From Rhodospirillaceae bacterium (lineage in GTDB: Bacteria > Pseudomonadota > Alphaproteobacteria > GCA-2731375): a stretch of 64,000 nucleotides of DNA. A program made the translations under genes and the position numbers. The notes below the pieces were generated by a model. That model ran no database searches and was not told the origin of the DNA. It was given only the letters and a program-made list of their open reading frames with translations. Below are positions 46,926 through 54,807 of this stretch, piece by piece. The stretch spans positions 1 through 64,000 of the forward strand of contig JABIWH010000005.1 in assembly GCA_018701215.1 (NCBI GenBank), given 5' to 3'. Position 1 is the stretch's first letter, and every line of letters starts with the position of its first letter.

Positions 46926-47771
46926 CTAACGCGCTTCCCGCTCGATCCGGGCGAATAGTTCGCCCAGGCCGCGTTCAGCCGCGACCGTGCGGGCAACAGC
47001 CATTTCCGCATCATTGATACTGCTTTGCCCCAGCCCGACACGGCTTTGGCTAAGAGGATGCGCGATCTGCTCCAGGGTGGTGGAGGAATGCCCGGTCAGG
47101 CCCAGCACCCGGTCATGCTCGTCCGCCTTGCCGTCAAAGCGGCCGACGGCGTCTTCCCAATCCTCGCCGAGAAAGCGGATCACGCCCTGCATTTCCCCCA
47201 CCGGGTCGCGGACCAACGCTTCATAGTGCAGTTCCAGGTAGTTGCTTTCGTCCAATGGCAACGCGCTCTTGAAACGCGCCACATCGCCCAGGTAGTCGCA
47301 CCATAGGTTGGCGAAATCGGTTATGCCGCCGTATTTCTTGCTGCGCCGGAACGAGGCGAAGATATCCCGAGGATCGCGCACCACGTGAATGATCATTGCC
47401 CGGGGCCAATAGGCCAAAATAGCATCCAAATGGCGGATATTACCGGTGGTCTTTTCGGCCCAGCGCCGTTTGCCCGATGCCCGGGTTATCGCGCCCATGA
47501 ACAAATCCAAATAGGCCGCCGCGCTGTCCGCCGCCGCCATGTGAGCATCCACCGCGTCGGCCCCGACAGCAAAAAAATCGCCGATGCGATGCAGATACTC
47601 ACGCAACGGCTCCCCGCCCCTGGCCTGCTGCGCCGGCCAATCAATATCGAACCAGTGAGTTTCCAGGCCCGAGGCGATGGCAGAATGCTGTGCCAACATG
47701 GCACGTGCCAATGTGGTGCCTGAGCGCATCAGGCCGCCGATAAAAATAGGTGCGGTGTTATTCAAAGCCAT
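46926..47771 (-). CDS. PAPS-dependent sulfotransferase-family protein
   Basis: A 281-aa protein. The PAPS-binding loop is IFIGGLMRSGTTLARAMLAQ near the N terminus. A second contact is IHVVRDPRDIFASFRRSKKYGG. LELHYEALVRDPVGEMQ and YLELHYE are family-like. It has no detectable signal peptide, so it acts in the cytoplasm. The start at 47771 is chosen on family alignment; 13 extra residues are possible upstream. It is divergent from the methyltransferase-fold gene at 47832 and may decorate the same glycan as the sulfotransferase at 19877. Confidence 0.83.
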   Translation of the reverse strand: MALNNTAPIFIGGLMRSGTTLARAMLAQHSAIASGLETHWFDIDWPAQQARGGEPLREYLHRIGDFFAVGADAVDAHMAAADSAAAYLDLFMGAITRASGKRRWAEKTTGNIRHLDAILAYWPRAMIIHVVRDPRDIFASFRRSKKYGGITDFANLWCDYLGDVARFKSALPLDESNYLELHYEALVRDPVGEMQGVIRFLGEDWEDAVGRFDGKADEHDRVLGLTGHSSTTLEQIAHPLSQSRVGLGQSSINDAEMAVARTVAAERGLGELFARIEREAR

Positions 47772-47831
47772 TTTCCTATTTTCGCGTATCTTCTTGATGC
47801 GTAGCGGCAAGGTTTCGGACTATATAGAGCG

Positions 47832-48491
47832 ATGTCCTGGATCAAGCAAAAGCTCGCTATCATTTATCGCAAGATTGGCGTCGCCATTCTGAATTATCGT
47901 GGCCGGCGGCAGCTGAATAAGCGCGGCTACCTCTCGCTGTTCGATGCCCGCCCGGCAACCGCCAAGCCGCCGGTCTGGTCGGACTTGTGGGCGATTTACA
48001 GCCAGGTCCGGGCGCGCAAACCAAAGGTACTATTGGAGTTCGGCAGCGGCTGTTCCACGATCATTTTCGCTCAGGCCCTGGCCGACAATGCGGCCGAGGG
48101 CGCGCCTGGATTTCTGCATTCCCTGGATGCCGATGCCCATTGGGGCCAGGTCACCATTGACAGCCTGCCCGAGCATCTGCGCCTGTATTGCACGGTGACG
48201 CTGACCGAACGGGTGCAAGACGAGCTCGACGGCACCCCGGTCTGGCGTTTTGCCAAGGTGCCGGATGTGGTGGCGGACATGATCTATCTGGACGGTCCGG
48301 CCCTGACGCCGGAACGCCGCGCGGCCATCGATGTCCTGGACATGGAGGCGGACTTCCCGCCCGGTTTCCGCCTGCTGGTGGACGGACGCAGTTTTAACCG
48401 CGCGCTTTTGGAAAAATACTTCAAACGCCGCTACCAAAGGCAGCACCGGCCCATCCTGAAAAGTACCACTTACGACCTGCTGCCGGATTAA
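47832..48491 (+). CDS. Class I methyltransferase-fold protein, paralogue A
   Basis: A 219-aa protein with the Rossmann-fold motif LLEFGSGCSTIIFAQALADNA. SLFDARPATAKPPVW comes first and MIYLDGPALTPERR follows. It closes with FRLLVDGRSF and a short basic tail. It is clearly related to the protein at 54122-54805 (VDARPAG, ELGSGCSTVIFAQAL, YVDGPALQPKR). I do not recognise a named family; no substrate can be assigned. It starts 60 bases from the divergent sulfotransferase gene. Confidence 0.75.
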   Translation: MSWIKQKLAIIYRKIGVAILNYRGRRQLNKRGYLSLFDARPATAKPPVWSDLWAIYSQVRARKPKVLLEFGSGCSTIIFAQALADNAAEGAPGFLHSLDADAHWGQVTIDSLPEHLRLYCTVTLTERVQDELDGTPVWRFAKVPDVVADMIYLDGPALTPERRAAIDVLDMEADFPPGFRLLVDGRSFNRALLEKYFKRRYQRQHRPILKSTTYDLLPD

Positions 48492-48558
48492 GCCTATTGT
48501 GACCCCATAATAGGCCGCGTTATGCTTTGGTGTCGGGCAAACAATTGGGCGTGGTCGC

Positions 48559-49629
48559 ATGAGTTATTACGAGACGTACACAGCTTGCATTTTCCAGCCC
48601 ATTCTCAAATGGGCCTATAAGCGCGAGGATATCGCCGAGAACCTGGAAAAATACCTGGGCATAATGGATGGCTGCATGCGCCGCTTTGGCGAGGTGGCCG
48701 CGCCACTGAAACTGTTCGCGTTCCCGGAATTCTTCCTGCAAGGCTTCACCACCCGGCACGATATCGATATGGATTACTACCGCCGTGAAATCCTGATCAC
48801 CCTGCCGGGCAAGGAAAGTGACGCACTGGCGCAAAAGGCACGGGAGCTTGACGTATATATCTCCGGCTGCGCCCTGGAACATGATCCCGAATTGCCCGAA
48901 TACTATTTCAATTGCGCCTTCATCATCAGTCCGGACGGCGAAATCATCCATAAATACCGCAAGGCTATTCCGGCCATTCATGCGGAAATGGCCATGAGCC
49001 CGCACGACATGATGGACCGCTATATGGAACTGTATGGCAAAGGCAAAAGCAAGCTGGAGACCTTCTTTCCAGTGACCGAGACCGAGATCGGCCGGCTGGG
49101 TACCTTTATCTGCATGGACGGCCATTTTCCGGAGGTAACCCGGGCGCTGACCTTTCAGGGTGCGGAAATTCTACTGCGCCCAACCGCCTATCCCGAGCCA
49201 TTGGTCTCGCCGCCGATGAATACCTGGGAAATACAGAACCGGGTCCGGGCGCACGAAAATATCGCCTACGTTATCGCGCCCAACACCGGCGGCCTGATCA
49301 CCGATGAACTGCCGGCCGACTTCACGCCCGGCGACAGCATGATCGTCGACTATAAAGGTATCATCATGGGACGGGCGCCGTACCCTGGCGAAACCGTCGT
49401 GGCCTCGGAGATCAACCTGAAGGCACTGCGGGCGCGGCGGCAGGAGCCGCGGCGCAACTTCCTGGCGCAGATCCGCTCCGAGATGTTCGACGGGCTCTAT
49501 AGCGACGAAATTTATCCCGCCAACATGTTCCTGCAATCGCCTATTACCAAGCGAAGCGAGATGTCCCGGCGCAGTCCGCAGCCGGTCATCGACGGCTTCT
49601 TCTCCTCCGGCCGCTTTCTGCCGCCGTAA
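48559..49629 (+). CDS. Carbon-nitrogen hydrolase (nitrilase superfamily)
   Basis: The 356-aa enzyme has the catalytic triad in order: Glu in LFAFPEFFLQGF, Lys in IHKYRKAIP and Cys in GTFICMDGHFPEVT. Length and the RVRAHENIAYVIAPNTGG loop are those of aliphatic amidase or N-carbamoyl-amine hydrolase-like members. It would hydrolyse an amide or nitrile, ligand unknown. It is followed by the hairpin repeat at 49666-49740 and the convergent cytidylyltransferase cassette. Confidence 0.86.
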   Translation: MSYYETYTACIFQPILKWAYKREDIAENLEKYLGIMDGCMRRFGEVAAPLKLFAFPEFFLQGFTTRHDIDMDYYRREILITLPGKESDALAQKARELDVYISGCALEHDPELPEYYFNCAFIISPDGEIIHKYRKAIPAIHAEMAMSPHDMMDRYMELYGKGKSKLETFFPVTETEIGRLGTFICMDGHFPEVTRALTFQGAEILLRPTAYPEPLVSPPMNTWEIQNRVRAHENIAYVIAPNTGGLITDELPADFTPGDSMIVDYKGIIMGRAPYPGETVVASEINLKALRARRQEPRRNFLAQIRSEMFDGLYSDEIYPANMFLQSPITKRSEMSRRSPQPVIDGFFSSGRFLPP

Positions 49630-49665
49630 GACTTTAGGATCTTTCCGTTTGAGACGGAATCGCCA

Positions 49666-49740
49666 AGCCAGCCCGCTCCCCCGCCCGGCCACCCAATGAG
49701 TATGATCCCGTGGGTGGCCGCGCGGGGGAGCGGGCTGGCT
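49666..49740. repeat. 30-bp hairpin repeat, copy B (conserved-loop palindrome)
   Basis: Arms 49666-49695 and 49711-49740 pair over 30 bp with one mismatch around the loop ATGAGTATGATCCCG. The loop differs from copy A at 37627-37641 by one base. The inner arm GGCCACCCA with TGGGTGGCC is identical in both; the outer arms differ but remain complementary. It lies between convergent genes, like copy A. Confidence 0.8.
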
Positions 49741-49767
49741 AGAGACTCGACGCAAGTCGGAAAGACC

Positions 49768-50481
49768 CTATTGCCTGGCTTCCCGCGCCAACAGCCATTC
49801 CGCCAGTTCCAGCTCGAACGGCTCGTCGATATTGACGATGGGCCGGTCGATGACGACGCCGATGCAATCGTCTTCCATGATATGGCCCTCGTCCACCAAG
49901 GTGGCCCGGCGCAGGGCATAGCAGATGCCGTTGCAATGATAATAATCGGGAATGCCTTGGCGCAGGGCTTTTCTCCCTTCCGCCAGATAGGGTGCGAGAT
50001 TGCCGCCAGCATCCAGCTTCAGGGTTTTGTGAGGCGTGAAATGGGCCGGTGTCGGGCTTAGGGTCGCCGCCGCCTTGTGACCGCTGTCCAGTAGGGTTTC
50101 GACGCAGCGGGTCAGATCCTCGGCCCGGCGCATGGGCGAGGTGGGTTCCAACAGGATCGAGAGATCAAAGCGCATGCCGTAATGTGCCTCCGCCGCCAGC
50201 CAGGCATGGCGCCACATATCGGTGGAGGTGGATTTGTCGCCGGCGAGTTCCCCGGGCCGCTGAAACGGCGCCTCCAGTCCGTGGCGCGTGGCCTCCGCCG
50301 CGATTTCCACGTCATCGGTGGAGATGACGGCCCGGTCGATCCAGGGCATGGATGCCGCCAGCTCGCCGGCCCGGCCGACCAGCGAGATTCCACCCACCTT
50401 GGCCAGGTTCTTGCGCGGAATGGATTTGGAGCCGCCCCGCGCCGGCACCACGGCCAAAACCGTCTGTCCCGCCATGGTCAT
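49768..50481 (-). CDS. Acylneuraminate cytidylyltransferase-family protein (CMP-acidic-sugar synthetase-like)
   Basis: The 237-aa protein has the N-terminal CTP-binding signature VVPARGGSKSIPRKNL. ISTDDVEIAAEATRHG and LLEPTSPMRRAEDL are also family markers. It activates a nonulosonic-type or related acid as the CMP derivative. No NeuB-like synthase lies nearby, so the acceptor sugar cannot be named. It is the last gene of a coupled cassette: its ATG overlaps the Gfo/Idh stop by four bases. Confidence 0.85.
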   Translation of the reverse strand: MTMAGQTVLAVVPARGGSKSIPRKNLAKVGGISLVGRAGELAASMPWIDRAVISTDDVEIAAEATRHGLEAPFQRPGELAGDKSTSTDMWRHAWLAAEAHYGMRFDLSILLEPTSPMRRAEDLTRCVETLLDSGHKAAATLSPTPAHFTPHKTLKLDAGGNLAPYLAEGRKALRQGIPDYYHCNGICYALRRATLVDEGHIMEDDCIGVVIDRPIVNIDEPFELELAEWLLAREARQ

Positions 50482-51491
50482 ACTAACGATCTCGGCTCAA
50501 TGCGGCGGCCCTCGGCATGGCTTTGCCGGGCCGCCTCCAACAATGCCATGACGCCCAGGCCGTCAGCAATGGCACAGGTGTCGACCGGTGCACCGCCCAG
50601 AACCGCCAGATATTCCCTGGCCACGCCCATGAACATATCGTTGCGTTCACACTCAAAGCGTTCCTCGCGCCAGTTCTCGCCTGCTTCCACGCAGACGGCG
50701 ATCTGGTTCGGCGCTTCCGACCACAAAATTGTCCCACCCTCGCCTATGAAGCGGATCGATTTGCGATGCGGCCGGCCATACAGATCCAGGTGCAGATTGG
50801 CGCGCAGGCCGCTGGCAAAATCGATCATCATGTCCACGTTGTCGTCCGAGGTGATGTCGAGATCGGAGATCTTCTCCACCCGTGCCGACAAGCTCTCCGG
50901 CATGCCGAAAAACCACAGCATCAAATCAACCCAATGGCTTTCGTCCAAAAGCGCGCCGCCGCCAAGCTCGGCGGATGACATGAAAAATTCCTCCAGCGGC
51001 TCGCCCGGGTGCCAGTCCGCCAGATGCGCCGACATGGTGAAATCCACATATCTCACGGTGCCGATAGTATCCTCCGCCAATAGCGCGCGGACCTTTGCCA
51101 GCGGCGGCCACCACCGCCAAGTATAGCCCAGCAGCAACGGCGTGCCGGTGCGTTCGATAGCCTGGGCCAGAACCTGGGCCTCGGCCAGGGTCTTGGCCAC
51201 GGGTTTTTCCAACAACACCGGCAAGCCGGCCTCCAACGCGGGCAGGCATTGTTCCACATGAAAGCGGGTGGGTGAGCAGACCGCGACGCCGTCCAGGCCA
51301 CCGGCGGCCAGCGCTGTCTCCAGATCCTCGAATGCAAAGCAGCTGAATTCATCAGCGAAGGCTTCGCGCCGATCCTGGCGCGGATCCATGCCTGATACAC
51401 GGCAACCCAGTTCGCTTAGGTTCCGGCCATGGCGCAGACCGACACTGCCGGCGCCGACGATCAATATATGTGGCCAAGAAGAACTATTCAT
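50478..51491 (-). CDS. Gfo/Idh/MocA-family oxidoreductase
   Basis: A 337-aa NAD(P)-dependent sugar dehydrogenase-like protein. The Rossmann motif is LIVGAGSVGLRHGRNL. The active-site EKPVAKTLAEAQVLAQAI holds the conserved Glu-Lys-Pro. Its C-terminal domain has LLDESHWVDLMLWFFG. It probably oxidises or reduces a nucleotide-linked or free sugar. Both its ends overlap neighbours by four bases (ATGA), so it is coupled within the cassette. Confidence 0.86.
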   Translation of the reverse strand: MNSSSWPHILIVGAGSVGLRHGRNLSELGCRVSGMDPRQDRREAFADEFSCFAFEDLETALAAGGLDGVAVCSPTRFHVEQCLPALEAGLPVLLEKPVAKTLAEAQVLAQAIERTGTPLLLGYTWRWWPPLAKVRALLAEDTIGTVRYVDFTMSAHLADWHPGEPLEEFFMSSAELGGGALLDESHWVDLMLWFFGMPESLSARVEKISDLDITSDDNVDMMIDFASGLRANLHLDLYGRPHRKSIRFIGEGGTILWSEAPNQIAVCVEAGENWREERFECERNDMFMGVAREYLAVLGGAPVDTCAIADGLGVMALLEAARQSHAEGRRIEPRSLV

Positions 51492-53023
51492 CGTACGCCT
51501 CGGATCATCTCTTGATAGGGTTCGCTTTCCATCGGCAGCAGGGCGAACAGCGGACCGTCGTTCGGCCGCCAATCCGCCAAGGCCGTGGCCAGGGCATCGG
51601 CGCCGCCTGCTTCGGACGTGGCAAACCCGATACCATCGAAGGCGCCCCGCCAGGAGGCGCCGGGTTCCAGCATGGGTGCCTGGGTCAGGCCGTCGGCAAT
51701 GGCCCGGGTGCGAACCGAGCCATAACCACCGTCGGACATCTGCAGAACCGCCAGCGGCAGCGTCAAACGTTGGGCCAGGCGCGCCTCGGCAAAGAACGGC
51801 GCGATGCCGCCGTCGCCCACCGCCAGAACCGTCGGCACCGATGGGTCATGGATTGCGGCGGCGATCGCCTGCGGCAGGCCGATGCCCATGTATCGTCCCG
51901 AGCCAGAGGACAAGCACCTCTCGCCCTTGGGCGCTTGCCAGATATGTTCGCCAATGGTGCAGAAATAGCCCGTATCGATGACCACGCGGACACCGCTGGG
52001 AAAGGCCTGGGCGATGGCGGCAAAGGCGTGTGCGGGCAGGAAATTGCCGGGCCGCAACAGATGTTGCCGCAGCCTGCCCACGGCCTGTGCGCATTCTTCC
52101 ACCCCCCAGGCTTTCTGGGCCAGGGCCGCCATGGCCGGTGCTGGATCCCGCAATACGCCGGCGAAGGCAAAGCCATCATGGCCCGGTGCATTGATGGGAT
52201 CAAGATTGACCGCATCGCACTTGAATGGCCCGGCGCCCAACACTTCGCCAGGGCGCAAACCAATGCCGACAATCAAGTCCGCGCGCTGGATCAGGTCTGC
52301 TTCGGGCGACAGTTCCTGGCCGACGCCGGTATAGACGCCGGCGGCATGGGGCAGGGCTTCATGCACCGCGCCCTTGGCGGCGGCGGTGGAGAACACCGGG
52401 ATCTGCATGCGGTTGAGATCCGGCGACAGGTCGAGACGAAGCGCCAGTGTGCCGGCAATAATGAGGGGCCGCGCGGCCCGTTCGATCAGCCCCAGAACAT
52501 CGCCCTGATCGGCCAATATCTCCAATTCGGGCACGGCATCGGCCTTATCGACCGATCCCGCCAATTCCAGAAACACCGGGCCCGGCGCCTCTGCCCCGGC
52601 CCAGCCGGACAGCGCGTCATAGCCGGGGCCTTTCGCGGCCAGATAGCGCCGGCCTTTCGATATGGCGGCGGTCAGCGCCCCCTGGTCCAGGCGTTTGTGG
52701 GCCTTGGCCAAGGGAACCTCCGCGCCATAGGCTTCGGTCACTGCCAGCATGGGCAGGTTTTCGTAGGTGCAGGCCGCCATGCCGCCGACCATGTTGGCCA
52801 GGCCCGGCCCCTTGATGGCGATGGCCATGCCGGCCTTGCCGCTCAACCGCCCGACGGTGCCGGCCATGATGGCGGCGGCACCTTCGTGGTGTACCGAATG
52901 AAAGCTGACGCCGTGGCCCTCCAGGGCATGGATCAGATCCAGGCTCTGTCCCGATCCGGGCACCCCAAAGGCATGGCCGGGGCCGTTCGCCGCCATCGCT
53001 TTTGCCAAGGCTTGGATTGGCAT
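51488..53023 (-). CDS. Thiamine-pyrophosphate-dependent enzyme in a CMP-sugar cassette
   Basis: The 511-aa ThDP enzyme has the catalytic Glu in SVHHEGAAAIMAGT. The Mg/diphosphate site is AVGDGGIAPFFAEARLAQRL, ending LQMSDGGYGSV. There, Ser occupies the position that is normally the second metal-ligand Asn. It is the size of acetolactate synthases and longer than phosphonopyruvate decarboxylases. YerE-like enzymes of branched-chain sugar synthesis are an interesting alternative in such loci. The ATGA overlap couples it to the Gfo/Idh gene; it begins 3 bases after the dehydrogenase gene. Confidence 0.82.
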   Translation of the reverse strand: MPIQALAKAMAANGPGHAFGVPGSGQSLDLIHALEGHGVSFHSVHHEGAAAIMAGTVGRLSGKAGMAIAIKGPGLANMVGGMAACTYENLPMLAVTEAYGAEVPLAKAHKRLDQGALTAAISKGRRYLAAKGPGYDALSGWAGAEAPGPVFLELAGSVDKADAVPELEILADQGDVLGLIERAARPLIIAGTLALRLDLSPDLNRMQIPVFSTAAAKGAVHEALPHAAGVYTGVGQELSPEADLIQRADLIVGIGLRPGEVLGAGPFKCDAVNLDPINAPGHDGFAFAGVLRDPAPAMAALAQKAWGVEECAQAVGRLRQHLLRPGNFLPAHAFAAIAQAFPSGVRVVIDTGYFCTIGEHIWQAPKGERCLSSGSGRYMGIGLPQAIAAAIHDPSVPTVLAVGDGGIAPFFAEARLAQRLTLPLAVLQMSDGGYGSVRTRAIADGLTQAPMLEPGASWRGAFDGIGFATSEAGGADALATALADWRPNDGPLFALLPMESEPYQEMIRGVR

Positions 53024-53026
53024 GGC

Positions 53027-53968
53027 CTACAATCCCAACTTGGCCATGATCTTCTCCGCCGCCCGGCGGCAGACCACGCGCACCGCATCGGGGCTGAAAC
53101 CGCCGATATGCGGCGTCACGATCAAATTATCATGACTGCGGGAGTACACGATCAGAGGATGCTGGTCGATCTCCGGCTCGCCATCCAGAACGTCCAGCCC
53201 GGCGGCGCCGATCCGGCCGCTTTCCAGGCCGGCCAGCAAAGCCGCTTCGTCGATGATGGCGCCGCGTGAGGTGTTGATCACAATGGCGCCGGGCTTGATC
53301 CCTGCCAACAAATCAGGCGACAGCAGACCCGTGGTTTCCTCGCTCAGATGCACGTGCACGGAAACCACATCCGATTGCGCCACCATCTCGGCCAGTTCCA
53401 TTTTCTCGATGCCGTCGGGCCAGGGCTCCATATAGGGGTCATGTCCCAGCACCCGCATCCCGAACGCGGCGCCATAGCGGGACATCCATTGCCCCAAACG
53501 GCCGCAGCCGACCAGGCCCAGAGTGCGGCCATTCAACATGGTGCCCGGAAATTCCTCCCGCACCCATTGCCCGGACCGGGTATGAGCGGCGGCGGCTGGC
53601 AGGCGGCGGGCACAGGCCAGGGCCAGGGCCCAGCTCAATTCCGCCGCCGGCGTGATGCCCGCCAACAGATCGCCGTCCTCACGCAGGGTATTGACGTTGA
53701 TGCCCCGGTTTCCGACCTCGCCGCGCGCAATATGATCCGACCCGGTGGTGGCGCACGATATGACCTGTAGATTGGGCGATGCTGCGATCATGGCGTCGTC
53801 GATGCGCACCTTCATGGAGGCATCCAGTAGACCATGGGCACCCTTCAGGGCCGCCGCCAAGGCATCGTGTTCGGCTTCGACATGGATGCAGTCGGCAGCC
53901 GTTGCGGTTTCGGCCAGGGCTTCGAAACCTTCGGGAGCGCCGACGTAAATTATCGTTGGTTTGGACAC
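53027..53968 (-). CDS. D-2-hydroxyacid dehydrogenase
   Basis: The 313-aa NAD-dependent dehydrogenase has the dinucleotide motif LGLVGCGRLGQWMSR. The catalytic Arg lies in INTSRGAIIDEAAL and the catalytic His in VTPHIGGFS near the C terminus. I use GTG at 53968, where the first Rossmann strand (SKPTIIYVG) starts; ATG at 54013 would add 15 residues. It is the first gene of the cassette TPP enzyme-Gfo/Idh-cytidylyltransferase, suggesting an alpha-keto or alpha-hydroxy acid intermediate. It is divergent from paralogue B at 54122. Confidence 0.86.
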   Translation of the reverse strand: MSKPTIIYVGAPEGFEALAETATAADCIHVEAEHDALAAALKGAHGLLDASMKVRIDDAMIAASPNLQVISCATTGSDHIARGEVGNRGINVNTLREDGDLLAGITPAAELSWALALACARRLPAAAAHTRSGQWVREEFPGTMLNGRTLGLVGCGRLGQWMSRYGAAFGMRVLGHDPYMEPWPDGIEKMELAEMVAQSDVVSVHVHLSEETTGLLSPDLLAGIKPGAIVINTSRGAIIDEAALLAGLESGRIGAAGLDVLDGEPEIDQHPLIVYSRSHDNLIVTPHIGGFSPDAVRVVCRRAAEKIMAKLGL

Positions 53969-54121
53969 GCTGAAATAAAATCCTGTTCGTGGGTTTCCGT
54001 TTGGCCGCACCATAATCCGCTATGACCATCAGCGCCATGATAGACAGGGCGGATGGCCAATGTTAATTGTCCCCGAACCCACGTATCAACGCCCGCGTTA
54101 CAACACAAGTGATCTGATTTT

Positions 54122-54805
54122 TTGAGCTCTTCACCCCCCCTTTGGCGCCATCTGGCCTGGATGATCGCCCGGCCCCTATTGGGCTTGGCCCGAACCATGG
54201 CGAATGCTTATGGCGAGAGGCGTCTGCGCCGTCTGGGTTATCTGGATTTCGTCGATGCGCGCCCGGCAGGCGCCCTGGCACCCCAGGGCGGCGATCTGTG
54301 GTTTCTCTATTGCCTGATACGGCAGCTCAAACCGCGTTTGATCATGGAGCTGGGCAGCGGCTGTTCGACAGTGATCTTCGCCCAGGCGCTGCATGATAAT
54401 GCCAAAGATGATCCGAACAACGCCGGGCGCATCATCAGCTTTGACGGCATGGCGGAATGGGCCGATGTCACCCGCGCCTCGGTCCCCGCCCATCTGGCGC
54501 CCTATTGCGAGATCCGTTACGTCCCGGCGGTGGAAGAAGACCGGGGCCAGGATTTAGGTTATCGCTACGAGGAATTGCCCGAGGGCACACCGGACTTTCT
54601 CTATGTCGACGGCCCGGCGTTACAGCCAAAACGAAAAATCTGTTTCGATGCCATGTATCTGCAGGATCGTTTCCGACCCGGATTTACCATGGTGGTCGAT
54701 GGCCGCCATGACACCGTGCGCTACCTGCGCAAACATCTGTCGGGAAACTATCGGGTGAGGCGGAACCTGATACTGCACAACACCCGCTTTGATCTGTTGA
54801 AATAG
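54122..54805 (+). CDS. Class I methyltransferase-fold protein, paralogue B
   Basis: The 227-aa protein is related to the one at 47832-48491: same LGYLDFVDARPAG opening, ELGSGCSTVIFAQALHDNA motif and YVDGPALQPKR, with the C-terminal basic RVRRNLILHNTRFDLLK tail. The family is not named. The start may be TTG at 54122, which matches paralogue A's length, or ATG at 54161; neither has a clear ribosome-binding site. It is divergent from the cassette's dehydrogenase gene and converges with the hydroxyacid dehydrogenase at 54808, three bases away. Confidence 0.72.
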   Translation: MSSSPPLWRHLAWMIARPLLGLARTMANAYGERRLRRLGYLDFVDARPAGALAPQGGDLWFLYCLIRQLKPRLIMELGSGCSTVIFAQALHDNAKDDPNNAGRIISFDGMAEWADVTRASVPAHLAPYCEIRYVPAVEEDRGQDLGYRYEELPEGTPDFLYVDGPALQPKRKICFDAMYLQDRFRPGFTMVVDGRHDTVRYLRKHLSGNYRVRRNLILHNTRFDLLK

Positions 54806-54807
54806 AC

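Noticed and set aside
51470..53269. Long 599-codon plus-strand frame opposite the cassette ThDP gene
   Set aside because: Antisense shadow; the minus strand encodes the complete ThDP enzyme.
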